Origin: Chelydra serpentina
Taxonomy: Eukaryota > Chordata > Testudines > Chelydridae
DNA length: 64,000 nt
Assembly: GCA_037349315.1 (NCBI GenBank)
Contig: JBAIAC010000030.1
Coordinates: 10,313,501-10,377,500 of the forward strand
Reading direction: 5' to 3'
Position numbers and translations under genes: made by a program. Shown one piece after another: positions 23,318-35,440 of the stretch. Within the stretch, counting starts at the first letter, position 1, and each line of letters begins with the position of its first letter. Below the pieces are notes generated by a model. That model saw only the letters and a list, made by a program, of their open reading frames with translations, did no database searches and was not told the DNA's origin.

Positions 23318-23446
23318 TGGTCTAATAGTCCCTGAGGTGCGGGGAAATGAAACTGTTCCTGAAGTAGTTACTACATCTGGCTATGTGTTGCTACACTTTT
23401 TCAGTGATGCTGCCTATAACCTAACTGGGTTTAACATATTTTACTC
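23318..23446 (+). CDS. ATRNL1: ATRNL1 internal exon: end of CUB domain
   Basis: This 129-nt exon follows a tract ending TTTTTCCAG and precedes GTAAGT at 23447. It completes the Ser codon from the previous exon and ends with two bases of another Ser codon. The peptide includes GLIVPEVRGNETVPE, TTSGYVLLHFFSDAAYNL and TGFNIFY, the C-terminal half of the attractin-family CUB domain. Two N-glycosylation sequons are visible (NET and NLT), as expected for an extracellular module. TTSGY and FNIFYS follow the ATRNL1 pattern, where ATRN has ATSGY and FNITYS. Phases match on both sides and no stop is present. Confidence 0.92.
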
Positions 23447-23827
23447 GTAAGTATTTGTTTTTTAAAAGAATTAAGTTATTTTATGAATTAAGGCTATAAT
23501 GTTCTTCAGGAGAATTACATACTTGTAGACTATATTTGTCTTTTGATTGGGTTAAAGGTATTGATGATGTCAGGAAATTATTCACACTAAGTCTTTCATT
23601 CCAGGATGTCCAGAAGGTTTTTATGGGTTGAGAGTGAATGAGAGAAGTTTTTAAAAATGGCAAAACAAGATGAAACGTATTTCTGCATAGAATGTCCCAA
23701 ACCCTTGTCAGTGGGGACACTTAGGGTCAGCTTCTGACCTTTTCTCACGTGGAAGAGCACTTTACTATGAGTAGTTGGAGTCAGTGGGACAAGTTGTGCA
23801 AGTAAGGGGCTCACAATTTGACACTTA

Positions 23828-24123
23828 GGCCTTGTCTGTGCTAAAGGGAAAAGTCGATCTAAGCTACACAATTTGAGTTACATGAATAGCTTAACTCAAA
23901 TCGACGTAGGTTAGATTTACTTACTGCGGGGTCCACACTATGTGACGTCGACGGGAGACGCTCACCCGTTGACTCCCCTTACTCTTCTCAATCAGGTGGA
24001 GTACAGGAGTTGACGGGAAAGCAATCGGCAGTCAATTTAGCGGATCTTCACTAGACCCGCTAAATTGACCGCTGATGCCTCGATTGCCACAGCATCAATT
24101 CTCCGGTAAGTCTAGACAAACCC
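23828..24123. mobile_element. PIF/Harbinger-like MITE, copy 3
   Basis: A 296-bp copy flanked by TTA at 23825-23827 and 24124-24126. Ends read GGCCTTGTCTGTGCT and, from the right, GGGTTTGTCTAGACT. The two internal hairpins are present in diverged form (near 23868-23899 and 24038-24070). It is more diverged than copies 2 and 4. Confidence 0.68.
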
Positions 24124-24149
24124 TTAGCTTTTCTTGGATAAGCTAAATA

Positions 24150-24480
24150 TGTTGAAAGTCTTATGTCTCTTAATGTAAGTCATGTTTTCCAGATGTAGTA
24201 TCATTCTTGTGGTTCTTTGTGAATCATTTACGATTTTTCAATTCCTCTTTGAAATGTGAACACCAGAATTGGACACAGTGTTCCAGTAATAGTCTCACCA
24301 GTGCCATATGCAGCGGAAGTACTACTTTTCTACTCTCTCAATAGTTCCTGTTTTTTTCCATCTATTAATCACTGTCCTCTAAGCCCCAACATTGCTAGAC
24401 CAGATATGAGGTTCTTCAAGTCAAATACCCAGTCTCTGACAGTGGCCAGTACAGGTGCAAGAACCTCACAATAGGTATTT
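24150..24480 (-). repeat. CR1-like RT fragment, reverse
   Basis: The - strand of about 24230-24310 translates to ALVRLLLEHCVQFW followed by HFKEELKNR, which matches the CR1-family RT C-terminal phrase ALVRPHLEYCVQFW. The rest of the interval resembles the same class but is too degraded to translate. Confidence 0.55.
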
Positions 24481-24489
24481 GTGGGATAA

Positions 24490-25130
24490 TTTTCCTCCCG
24501 TATTCGGTCTCATCTTGATATCTAATAGTTATAGGTTAGTTTAAGGATTGAACCATAACATTTAATACCTCCTCCAAAATGTTGTTGTTTATGATAATAA
24601 TTAGATATTCTGGTTATTTAATGTCCAATCCCTTTTTTAAATCTTAAATTCTTTGCCTTCATTTCTGTGACAATGAGTTCCACGATGTAATTATATGTTG
24701 TGTGAAAGAATATTTCATCAGTTTTTAATTTGCTAATTTTTAATTTTATTGAATGTCCTGTTCTTGTTTTATGAGGCAGGGAGAATAGAAGCTCCTGATC
24801 GATCTTCTCTATAGCTTTCATTATTTTATATTTTTATATCATGTTCTCTCTTATTCATCTCCTTTATAAGGTAAATAATCCCACTCTTTTCATATGAGAG
24901 TTTTTCCATACCCTTGATCATTGTTGTTGCCCTTCTCTGAACCCTGTCTAATTCTGCCATATGCTGCTTGAGTCAGTGGGATTAGTGCTGCACACGGTAT
25001 TTTAGAAGAGGCCTCACAATTCTCTTATATAATGGCATTATAATATTGTCTGTGTTACACTTTATTCTGTTCCTTATACATTCTAGCATCTTGTTTGCTT
25101 TTTTTGATCCCTGCTACACATTGAGCAGAG
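24490..25130 (-). repeat. CR1/L2-group LINE 3' part, reverse
   Basis: The - strand reads KANKMLECIRN, IIMPLYKRIVRPLLKY and LDRVQRRATTMIKGMEKLSY, the C-terminal RT thumb region of CR1/L2-group LINEs. The frame at 24618-24821 (IDQELLFSLPHKTRTGHS) is the tail of the same relic. Several stops interrupt it. Confidence 0.65.
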
Positions 25131-25139
25131 GTCTTCACT

Positions 25140-26125
25140 GAATTAGGATGGACAGGGATGCAAAAACATGCTCTGAAGTGTCCCTAGCCTCTGTTTGCCA
25201 GAAGCTGGGAATGTGCGACGGGATGAATCTCTTGATTTATTACCTGTTCTTTTCATTCCATCTGAAGCACCTGGCATTGGAACTGTTGGAAGACAGGATA
25301 CTGGGTTAGATGGAGCATTGGTCTGAACCAGTACGGCCATTCTTAGGCTTTGTCTACACTTGCAAGTTAGAGCGCATTAAATCAGCCCCGGGCACCCTAA
25401 CTCCTGAGGTGTCCACACTGGCAAGGCACGTAGAGTGCCTGGACTCTGCAGCTGGAATGCTCCAGCTGCATTCACCTCCACGAGAAGCGTAACACTTGCT
25501 GCGCCCCGGCTGGAATGCCTGGGTGTCAGTGTGGATGATGTGTTGCATTACTGCACTGTGATTGGCCTCTGGAAATGTCCCATAATCCCTTGTAGTCAAG
25601 TGGCCACTCTTCTCATTGTTTTGAACTCGGCTGCAGGCATGCGAATATCCCCTTTCAAAGCTCCGTTTCTGACAGCCGGCATGCTTATCTGCTCCGGGAC
25701 AAAGCAAACCATTACTGTGGAATGCTCCTGCTGCAGAAGCAGGTGTGTGTGTGGCGAGGGTGGTGGCTGATGTCAGGGTTGTCTGAACTTACAAGACAGC
25801 ATGCTGACACACTCTCTGCCCCCCAAAACACAGTCTCTCTCCCCCCACATACACAAAACACACTCCCCTTCTCTCTCTCCGCCCCCCCCCCCCCCCCGAT
25901 CTGAAAAGCATGCTGCAGCCACTTGCACACTGGGATAGCTACCACAATGCACTGCTCTCTGTGGCATTGCAAGAGCTGCTAAAGTGGCCACGCCACCGCG
26001 CTTGCAGCTGACAGTGTGAACACACAGCAGAGTTTTCCCTGCTGCGGTCTCTGATGGCTGGTTTAACTCCTGGTGCTCTACATCTGCAAGTGTAGCCATG
26101 CCCATTCTTATGTTCTCCTGTAATT
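25140..26125 (+). repeat. CR1 LINE 3' end, split by the hAT-like element
   Basis: The phrases GAAGCACCTGGCATTGG, GACAGGATACTGGGTTAGAT and TGGTCTGAACCAGTACGGCC are typical of a CR1 3' untranslated end in sense orientation. The terminus continues at 26103 (CATTCTTATGTTCTCC) after the 757-bp insertion. Confidence 0.72.
25346..26102. mobile_element. hAT-like element, 757 bp, inside a CR1 3' end
   Basis: Ends are GGCTTTGTCTACACTTGCA and, from the right, GGCATGGCTACACTTGCA. The 8-bp duplication CATTCTTA is perfect at 25338-25345 and 26103-26110. The interior contains GGTGTCCACACTGGCAAG, a C-run at 25882-25897 and CpG-rich phrases. No transposase similarity was seen in any frame, so I treat it as a long non-autonomous element. 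The interrupted host sequence reads as a CR1 terminus (GCCATTCTTATGTTCTCC) once the insert is discounted. Confidence 0.8.
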
Positions 26126-28011
26126 TACAGTAGTTTTCCTTATGTTGCTTTTACTACATGAGGGAGTTATCCAGTATTTGAGGATCATTTGACCGTGTGA
26201 TGTTGTATATGCAGTTAGACTATAGCAGAAAGAAATCTTGAAAGATATTCTTCCTTTTTTGGCATGTGTGATTGCAGTTTTGTCACACAGAGTAATCTAC
26301 TTACAACTTTCAGGTGACAGCAAGAAAATATAACCATCTAAACAATTTATCGCTGCTGTAATTGTTTCCCCCAGTAGTTCCCAAAGTTCTGTGAACTTGT
26401 CTGCTTATCTTGGAAGTCTATGGCAATATGACATAGCATTCTTAGCTACAGTGTGTTCAGTATGCTTTTATAGCTCAAAAACACTAATACATTAAATTAT
26501 TATGTTGGAAGAGTCAAAAATAACGGAAAAGTTGCCATCTATCCTTCAGTGTATATGCAAAGGGAAACTAATTAATGGATCTCTACTTTCTCTGCCCTCC
26601 TGTTACTGATTTTATAGTAAAGAAGTCTCAAACTTAAGCTTTTCACTAGCCAGCTTTCATTGCTATGCTTACAGAGAAGATATGTTTACTATTCTTTCTA
26701 TTTCTGAGACTCTTTCAATACTTGTTATTTAGGGGTAAATTAAGTCTTGTATGTATCTCGAGTTTACCTAAACTTCTGCTGCTTTGTCTCGTTCCTCCTG
26801 CACTACCTCCATAAGCTCTTCTTCAGGGATCTGGACAGATAATTCTCTCATCTCCCACCTTCAGATAGATTCTTCCTCTGCCCTTAGCTCTGTTTCTGCA
26901 TTGAATTTTTTTTTTTAAACTTAATTTTGCTGCTTGCCATCACTCTCCTATGAGCTCTCAAGTTCTAGACATGATGATAGGCCACCCCACACCATGCGCT
27001 TGTTCTCTGCCTTCTAAGTAATCTTCCTCAAGAATAGAGAAATAACTTGTTGATACTGAACCATCTAAAGTAGATAAAGGAAGCCTGATTATTTAGTCAC
27101 TGAATTGGGCCTAGCAATACACAATGAGCAGGACTTGCTGCTTTTGAGTCACCGCAGCAGCAAGGAGATGAAAGGCTCCTTCTGTTCCAGATCTTTTTCT
27201 TCTTTGTGAATGCCACATCAGTGCTGTCAATCTGGCCCTTTTCACTAGCACTAATTAAACTTTAAACCCCTTAATTTTGGGAGGGCGGGAGGAAAGCTAT
27301 TTTGCTGTAATTTGTTGCTCACCACAGGCACATTCAATTATAAATGTTTTATAACAGGGGCTTTGTATCATGGCTTTACGGTTCTGAGAAAAAAATAGGA
27401 AACTATATTAAAAAAGCATCTGAAAAAGCCATCCTGGCAGACGGGATGGAAACACTTTTTTATACTATTAACAAAATAAATATAAGGAAGATCCAAAACT
27501 GAGTTAAAGCACACAGCAAATTACAGAAACAGAGGCTTCCACACACAACATGGTTAACTTTATTGGAATATACTATAAAACAACTTCTGTTACCCTCCAC
27601 TGGTTATTAAAAGGTCACATTAGTTTTATTTAGAATATAAAGAACTGTTTAAACAATGTCTACAGAATTTTAGCCTTTGTGTTTTCCCTTTTTCATGGAT
27701 CTTTGATTGTGAAATTTAGATTCAGTTCTTGGTGCAGAGCCAGTCCTGCATAGTATAGCAGAAGGAGGCGTCCGTTCTGATTCTGTCACTGTCTGTGTGT
27801 AAGCCGAGTGAGTAATTTAACCTTCGTGCATCTCAGATCCCTTATCTGTAAATTGTGATTATATTACTACATTTGCATCAGTGATTGTAGATTTTCAAAT
27901 AAAAGGAGCTGTATACAGCAAATGCAAATTATTATTGTAATGTCGTATGAAAAACTCTACCCAGCTCTCTCGTTTCTTTGTAGCCTTATTTTATATATTT
28001 ATTTTTTACAG

Positions 28012-28220
28012 CATTAATTCCTGTCCTAACAATTGCTCAGGGCATGGGAAGTGTACAACTAGTGTTTCCATTCCAAGCCAAGTGTACTGTGAGTGTGACA
28101 AGTATTGGAAAGGTGAAGCCTGTGATATTCCATACTGTAAAGCTAACTGTGGGAGCCCAGATCATGGCTACTGTGATCTGACAGGCGAGAAACTGTGTGT
28201 GTGCAATGATAGCTGGCAAG
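28012..28220 (+). CDS. ATRNL1: ATRNL1 internal exon: EGF-like segment
   Basis: This 209-nt exon has an acceptor TTTTTTACAG ending at 28011 and a GTAAGT donor at 28221. It completes a Ser codon and ends with the first base of a Gly codon. The peptide is cysteine-rich: CPNNCSGHGKC, YCECDKYWKGEACDIPYC, CGSPDHGYCDLTGEKLC and CNDSWQG. This is the EGF-like segment between the CUB domain and the kelch propeller. An NCS sequon is present. The sequence is nearly identical to human ATRNL1 as I recall it and clearly differs from ATRN in this region. An open frame from 27947 extends the exon upstream, but the splice site and phase place the coding start at 28012. Confidence 0.94.
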
Positions 28221-28474
28221 GTAAGTTATTAATGTATATGTCTCAGAATCAAATCTATGTGAAATAAGAGCCCTCATTTATGTATCTTATTTGCGATGCA
28301 AATTTAAATCTTTAAAACGTAAGTGTAAACAGTTAATTTAAAAAATACACTTTCCAAATGAGCTCAAGAATTGTATCTGGATCTAAATGTACTTTGGGAA
28401 CCAGGTTTATTTTAATGAAATCAAAGGCAGGTAATTTTAACTGAAGTTTAGTATTTGACTTAGAGTGAGTCTAC

Positions 28475-28600
28475 TGTAAAATCAAAGATGATTGGACTGA
28501 AAAGACCTTCTGGATCATCTAGTCTAACCTTGTGCATGAAGCAGCATGCTCCTCTTCATCTTAGGTAACCAAACACCTTGGATGCCAAATGCACAAGCCT
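28475..28600 (-). repeat. CR1 3' end fragment, reverse
   Basis: The - strand shows GGTTAGACTAGATGATCCAG and AAGGTCTTTTCAGTCC, the usual CR1 3'-terminal phrase. Degraded, with no coding part visible. Confidence 0.6.
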
Positions 28601-31407
28601 CTATTACATGAGCTGAAACAAAGACATATCTCTTAGCCAAGACTATAGCAGGCTCATCAATCTCTAGCTGGCCTACTCACCACCAGAGGGGTACAGAGTG
28701 CCTCTCTGAGCAGACAGGTTACATAGGTATAAATAATGAGTCCCTCCAAAATTTTGAATATATTAAGCATCTTTAAAGACCGCTATCTCCTTAGCCTAAT
28801 TTCCCTTCTTGTTCATATTTTTTTATTCCTTATGGATCCTATGGTTTTTCATTTTTTAATTATTCTTTTCCCATTCAAAGTCAGTGTTTTACACTCCAAG
28901 TGCGTAATTCACTTATGAAAATGAGACGTAGGCTCCTAAGTCACCTAGATAGTTTTGAAAATTTTACCGAGTCTAAAGGCCTCTTAACAATCCTAGCAGG
29001 ATTAGCTTCTTTCTTGTTTAAATTTCTGTTTTCCTTTTGAAAAGGCATGGTTAAAATTACTCCATATAACACATTTGGTCCTGCGTATATTAATGGTCAT
29101 TGGTTGTTACTTGAGTGACACAAATAATTTACTAATTTTTACTCCTGTTAGCACTCAGCCAATACACCCAAGAGAGAATGAGATGTGTTAAATTCTTTTT
29201 GTGAATAATGTACAGTACTGTTTTGTAAATGTCAATCTATTGCCTTAAATGGATTTACAGGGCAATTTCGAGTGACACTGGGATCATCCAGGGCATGCTC
29301 TGAAGACAGGGTTGGTTGGCACAGATGTTTCTGAGGCCTGTAGAACCTTTATTATTGGTAATGATGCATAAGAAAGGAAGCACCCAGGTTCATTTTTGTG
29401 TAGTCCAAGTGAAATTGCAGAACTGGGAGTTAGAAAATCACTAGTTTACTTGTTCACTAAGTGTATGTGATACTGAATGACTCTGACAATGAACATGAAA
29501 TTGAAAATTGCCAGTTCAGCCACTTTTCAGGGTAGATCCACACTTTAAGAGAAGACTGACTATGCTGGGTCACACTTTTTCCAGCAGAAGGAAGTCATAA
29601 ATCTAAAATCCTAACTCCCTTTTCTTAGCAAATTCTCCATCTAACAGTCATCTCATTAAACCATTCATTCTTGCAGTAGGTAGATTAACAGACAATAATT
29701 TGTCCAATGATTAATTTTTTCTCAGTCCTTGAAGTCTTTGATGAATTTTTCTCTTTGTTCTGTATCTTCCCAATGTGCTAATGTGGATGATGAGTGGGTT
29801 TTCTTTAATGCCCCTCACATGGGAGTTATTCTGTTGGACTATATTATCTGGATCAAGTTATCAATTTATTACAAAAATCTTTCCCTGGTTCAGACAAAAA
29901 GAACATGCAATATACTGTGTGTGGCTTTTTTTTTTTTTTAACAATGGTGACATCTTGTGGATACTGTGGAAGAAGCGTCTGGTTGAGGAACCTTTCATGT
30001 ACAATGACAATACCTCATACTTACATCATAGGAGTGTTGTGAGGTTAAACACATTAAAGATGGTGACACATGTGGAGATCTACTGATGAAAGGCGCTATG
30101 TAAGAGCTAGGTGTTCTATTAGGTATTATAATAGTAAAGATAAGGACTACGAGGAAAGAGAAGAGAGTACCCATTGGAACAGAATACAGTAACTGTTTTG
30201 AAAGCCTCTTCTAATCATGGGTCTGATAGATCAGAAAAGCTGTTTTCCTTAATTTGGTTTTATGTGGGATTGGAAGCCATACATTTTGCTGAACAAGGAA
30301 CTAATGGTGTAAATGTTTTTTAAAATCAGCTGCTGCTCATAAAATTATTGAATTGTGCCCTGACAGTTGAATGAAATGTTTATGGTCTGAAAACTCAGTT
30401 TCAATTATTTGACATCTCTTTATTTTTAACAGAAGATCCATATTTTCTTTACTGTAGTAGAGACAGTTGGTATTAACAATACAAAAGACAGAAAACCCAA
30501 CACTCCCTTACAGCGGTCAGTATAAAGGGAGACAAAAGGTCACGGAAGAAAACCCATTATAATGGAGTTCCATAGTCGTCATAGAGAAAATGTAATGGGT
30601 CTATGCTGTTTTCTTCTGATCCTTGTTGTAGGTATTCTAATTCTAACTTATAATTATACCTAATTGGGATTGCCTACGGAAGGATTGGGTAGACTGGAGC
30701 ACACTTCACTTCACCTAGCCTATGCTGGCACTACAGCTCATAGAAGACTGTTACAAGTCAGAGCCATTTTGAACAGTTGTGTGTTTTCTCTTCAATTGCA
30801 CTGGGGACTGGGTCCAGAATTAGGGAGGCACAAATCTGGCTTAAAACCACCTACTCCCTGTCCTTTCCTGTACCTAGCACAAGAACTGAAGAACTGAGAG
30901 AATGTGGCTGAGGCAACAGTATTGGCTATTACATGATTGGAACCACTTTAAGGAGTTTAGATTTTTAATAAGATAACTTAATAGGATGCTCTTATGAAAG
31001 ATATTCCCAGTGGCTAAAGAACTGTATTGTGCTTGATACATTTATTATTGGAAAACCTAATAAAATTTGAGAAACGTAATTAAGAAACTCACTAGTGGTA
31101 AATAGTCTAATGACTGTTTAGCCAATTAAATATAGTTCAATCAGACCAGATTACTTTTCATTACTATGTTTAGAGTTGTCCAGATGCCACAGACATACTT
31201 ATGCACTGTAACTGTAAGAAAATAATAATACATTAAAAATGAACTTACCATTGCTATCCTTTGTTTCTAGTATTTGCAACAATTTTATAAATGTCTTCTC
31301 AGTATGGCAATTATTTTTATATTCCCTATTCAAATTAAGATCCTAACAGTCTCCCAGTAAAAGATTATCTGATTCCTATAGTAATATTTTTCCAGTACGA
31401 TGTAGAA

Positions 31408-31745
31408 CAGTGGTGGGCAACCTGCGGCCCTTCAGGGTAGTCTGATTGTGGGCTCTGAGACATTTTGTTGATGTTGACAGTCTGCAGGCACTTCCCCCCC
31501 CCGCAGCTCCCAGTGGCCGCGGTTCTCTGTTTCCGGCCAATGGGAGCTGTGGGAAGCGACGCCTGCAGGCAGAGGGGCCGCAGGGATGTGCTTCCCGCTG
31601 CTTCCCACAGCTCCCATTGGCCGGGAATAGAGAACCGTGGCCTCTGGGAGTTGCGGGAGGCAGTGCCTGTGACAGTCAATGTCAGCAAAATGTCTAGCGG
31701 TCCACAATCAGACTACCCTGATGGGCCACAGGTTGCCCACCACTG
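31408..31745. mobile_element. hAT-like GC-rich foldback element
   Basis: A 338-bp near-palindrome with ends CAGTGGTGGGCAACCTGCGG and, from the right, CAGTGGTGGGCAACCTGTGG. A perfect 8-bp duplication, ATGTAGAA, is at 31400-31407 and 31746-31753. The arms continue with GTAGTCTGATTGTGG. The centre contains opposed copies of CAGCTCCCA(G/T)TGGCC. Open frames across it are repeat-derived. Confidence 0.85.
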
Positions 31746-32003
31746 ATGTAGAAACATATGGAGATATGGTTGTATTCATATGATGGAAACTAATTTTTTT
31801 TTCTTTGTGGAAGCATATTCCATACTAACCTTCAGGTCAAATATTCAGGTAAAATGATCCTAAATATGTCAAGTTTATACTAATAAGGAAAAACAGATTC
31901 TCAAGATTTTTCTCATTGTTTCTATGCCAAACAGGATCATCGTTTCATCAAAACATCTTATCTTTGGACTGTATTCTCACACTTGTATTTTTTTTTTTTA
32001 AAA

Positions 32004-32028
32004 GGAGAGAGAGAGAGAGAGAGAGAAA
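32004..32028. repeat. (GA)n microsatellite
   Basis: About 12 GA units preceded by a T run and followed by AAAAG. Confidence 0.9.
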
Positions 32029-32886
32029 AGTTTGATTAAAATACAAATTGGAGAACCTTTTGAAAAATCCCCCACCCTCCATTTTGCCTAATAGATAATT
32101 TCTGTAGTGTATTTACTAAAGGAACACTGTTTTGTACTAACGATTTTCACATGCAAAATCATGCTTGGAAATTTGACATTCCTTACATTGAGTCACGGAA
32201 ACCCGTTAAAACAATCTTCAAAGACTTTGGGCTAGATTCTGGTATCCTTGTTCACCTTGACCTGTACCTTACTCTTCAAGTAGTTCTACTGAAATAAATG
32301 CCAAGGCCCATGAAGTGTATTTGAGGAATAAGGTCTGTCTTATAAGAATGATAGTTACATTGTCAATTTTTAGGCCTCTTAAAAACCCATAATGAAGAAG
32401 ATTTCTTCAATTACAAATCTTGCTATGGCATATCACCTTTGGAATGTTTCCATATACAGTACAACCCAAGCCATGTACCACTGCTGTGGATAACAGTTTG
32501 GTTGTGCAGTTTTGTTAATGTTGTGGGTTGGTTTCGGACTCTGATCATGTTTTCAAAGGAACAAAATCCTTGTATATTTAAGTATGATAAGAATGTTGCT
32601 CAGTGTAAAATAAGTGCAACATACACCCTGGCAAATAGCAAATGTTATCGTTGTCCCATTGGACTCTGCATTGTAGAATCTCTGACATCATGCTGTAGGA
32701 ATTCTATCTAATTTTTATTGCACATCAGGTTGTTTGGGGTTCACTATGATCTTCCTTATTTAGGTCAGTGCAGCAGCTTCAAGCCCTAGTACATTTCCTG
32801 AAAATGCACCAGGCTGTGGCTCTGGAGGTCACTGTCTTCCCAGACATGGAGGCATCTTGAACAAAGACTGTACATTATGAAACTCT

Positions 32887-32903
32887 GGTGTGTGTGTGTG
32901 TGT
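32887..32903. repeat. (GT)n microsatellite
   Basis: About eight GT units. Short, with no sign of function. Confidence 0.85.
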
Positions 32904-33949
32904 TGGTGTCTTATCACTGCCGTTGTATTTCATCAGACTAAGTGATGCAGCTGGGATTCAACATTGTAGGAAAGAAATCTTTATTAAGTATGCGGAGAGT
33001 CCTGCTTACATGCTACGTCTCTAGAGTTGGTCTGTTAACAGCATCACCCCATCTTGCATTCCTGAGACTCTGGTATCGCACCAAACCAGGTCCTTCTTGA
33101 AAGGTGATCCTCTTTCTCTAGTTGCACTCATCATATTATAAGGATTCAGATTCACTGATATCCCTTGAATTTAAGGTCGGGGCCAAATGGAGTGTAGAGT
33201 TTTGTTGTCTTTGCTTCTCAGATTTCTCCTCTTACAGTAGCTGAATATGTACTTCAGGAAGGGGGCTGCTTCAGAGAATGGCAACTTAAGTGTTTTGTTT
33301 ACAGCAATGGCACCAGCCAGAGCTCAGCAGTCCCTTTCCTCTGCAAAGTGAAAACAGTGTCACTGGGGGAAGACTGCATTAAGTTTCACCTTAAACAAAA
33401 TAATGCTTTTCCCCTCAGTGTTGAGGGATCTGGTAGTTCCAACCATTTCCTGTCTCTCTCTGAATCAGAAGAGAAAGCAGTTTGAGAAGAATAGTCCTAG
33501 TGCAATGCATACTGAGTGACGAGGTTATATAAATCCTACCCCTTTTCCGGATTGGGAGAGACTTGCAGGGAAGGCAAGCAGTGCTCATGGTGTCCCTTTG
33601 AGGGCTACAGGGTAAGTAGAACTTCATCCTGTACTTTTTAAAATTTTGTAAGTGCTTGTTTTCTGGCTTTTTTAACAACCTAGAATAAGACCACAGGCAG
33701 GGGAACTTTTTGCTTACCTCCATGCTACCCCTCAGCATGGAGGGAGTACTACATAAACATCCACAAAGCCTCCCTGATCAGCCCAGCTTTCCCAGTTGCA
33801 GCCCTCTCCAGGACTGCCTTCAAGCCCTTGAGGCCAGGAGCGGGTGATCACCCCGCTACACTAACCTAAATCTCCCTTGCTGCAGATAAAGTACATTTTC
33901 TTGTCCTACCTTCAGTGAACATGAAGAACAATTAATTGCAGTCCTCTCT

Positions 33950-34790
33950 ATAACAGCCATTATTATATTTGAAGAATGTTACGAGGTCCCTGCTCAGTCT
34001 TCTTTTCTCAAGACTAAGCATGCCCAGTTCTTTTAATCTTTCCTCAGAGGTTTTCTAAACCTTTTTTTCCTTTCATTTTTGTTGCCCTCCTCAGACTCTC
34101 TCCAATTTATCCACATTTTTCCTAAAGTGTGGCTTCCAGAATTGGCCACAGGACTCCAACTGGGCCCAGAAGACTGGGACAATTACCTCCCATGTCTTAC
34201 ATATGACACTCCTTTTATGACACTCCAGAATGATACTAGCCTGTTTTGCAACTGCATCACATTGTTGATTCATATTCAGTTTATCCATTGTAACCCCAGG
34301 TCCTTTCAGCTGTATGATCACCTAGCCAGTTTTTCCCCATTTTGTAACTCGGCATTTGATTTTTCCTTCCTAAGTGAAGTACTTTATTATATTTTATCTT
34401 GTTGATTTCAGACCAATTCTTTGATTTTTGTCAAGATAGTTTTGAATTCTGATCCTGCTCTCCACAAAATGCTTGTAACACCTCCCAGTTTGGTGTCATC
34501 TGCAGATTTTATAAGCATACTCTCCATTCCATTATGCAAGTCATTAATGAAATATTGACTAGAAAGGAATCCAGGACTGACCTGTATGGGAACCCACCAG
34601 ATATGCCCTCGTAGTTTGACAGTGAACCATTGATAACTACTCTTTGAGTATGCTCCTTCGACCAGTTGTGCACCCAAATTAGAGTAAATTCATCTAGACC
34701 ACATTTCTCTGGTTTGTTTATGAGAATGTCATGTGGGACTGTGTCAAAAGCCTTACCAAAATCAGTTTATCCCTCAGTTCTCTCCTGTCT
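33950..34790 (-). pseudogene. CR1 ORF2 reverse transcriptase relic
   Basis: Read on the - strand, this gives KAFDTVPHDILINKPEKC and TQRVVINGS, then FINDLHNGMES and ADDTKLGG (RT palm motif with YADD changed to SADD), and further on QCDAVAKQASIILECHK and SCGQFWKPHFRK. This is the RT core and thumb of a CR1 LINE. It is broken by frameshifts and stops into two main open pieces (34408-34677 and 34091-34321). It is 5' truncated, as is common for CR1. Confidence 0.85.
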
Positions 34791-34989
34791 TATACTTAGC
34801 TAGTAAACTCTTCTGAGTATGGGCCAATTTTTTTTGTTTTTGACAGTGCTTAGCACAGTGGGACCCTGATCCATAACTGGGCTTACAGACCCCTTTTTTT
34901 TAGCATTTCTGTAAATCCAAAAAAACCCCACTACTTGCAAGAGAACATTTTTGTTAGCAACAAACTCATAGTTTTTCTTCATTGCAGTT

Positions 34990-35440
34990 AGCTTGAGGAA
35001 CAATGCGAGCATTGCACCTAATCTGACTCCCCTCCCCACACAAATCTCTAGCCCAAGTTAAGTGGTTAACTTGTTAGGAGCTATGGGTTGAAGCTCGGGT
35101 AATGCTGATGCTTGAGCTAGTGAATGCAGTGGGGATGCAACTATGGTTCACTGGAGTGCTTGAAGGTCGCACTGCCTTCCCAAAATTTCCTCAGTGATGT
35201 TTGTTGTCTTCTCCTGCCCTATCATTTTTACAGTGCATATATTTGTAATAAAAAATAATAATATAAAGTGAGCACTGTGCACTTTGTATTCTGTGTTGTA
35301 ATTTAAATCAATATGGAAAATGTAGAAAAACATCCACAAATATTTAATACATTTCAGTTGATATTCTATTGCTATAAGTGCGATTAATTTTTGAGTTAAT
35401 CACATGAGTTAACTGCGATTAATTGAGAGCCCTATACTTT
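34990..35440. repeat. Degraded DNA-transposon-like repeat
   Basis: GTGCGATTAATTTTTGAGTTAATC, followed by AACTGCGATTAATTGAGAGCCC, resembles the end of a repeat common in turtle genomes that begins with an AGGGCT(G)TC...GCGATTAA phrase. The AT-rich body before it (35220-35340) fits the same element. The left boundary and family are uncertain. Confidence 0.4.

Larger units (their letters stand above)
23447..28011. other. ATRNL1 intron before EGF exon
   Basis: A 4.6-kb intron. It holds a PIF/Harbinger-like MITE (23828-24123), reverse CR1-like RT fragments (24150-25130), and a CR1 3' end interrupted by a hAT-like element (25140-26125). From 26130 to 28011 I see nothing recognisable. Confidence 0.7.

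Noticed and set aside
27947..28011. Apparent N-terminal extension with a hydrophobic stretch before the EGF exon
   Set aside because: It is intron: the acceptor AG at 28010-28011 and the phase from the previous exon set the coding start at 28012.
31365..31746. Overlapping open frames on both strands
   Set aside because: Products of the GC-rich foldback element at 31408-31745; the opposed frames encode near-identical peptides.
33415..33738. A 107-codon - strand frame
   Set aside because: No recognisable motif, no repeat in frame and no splice signals matching a gene.
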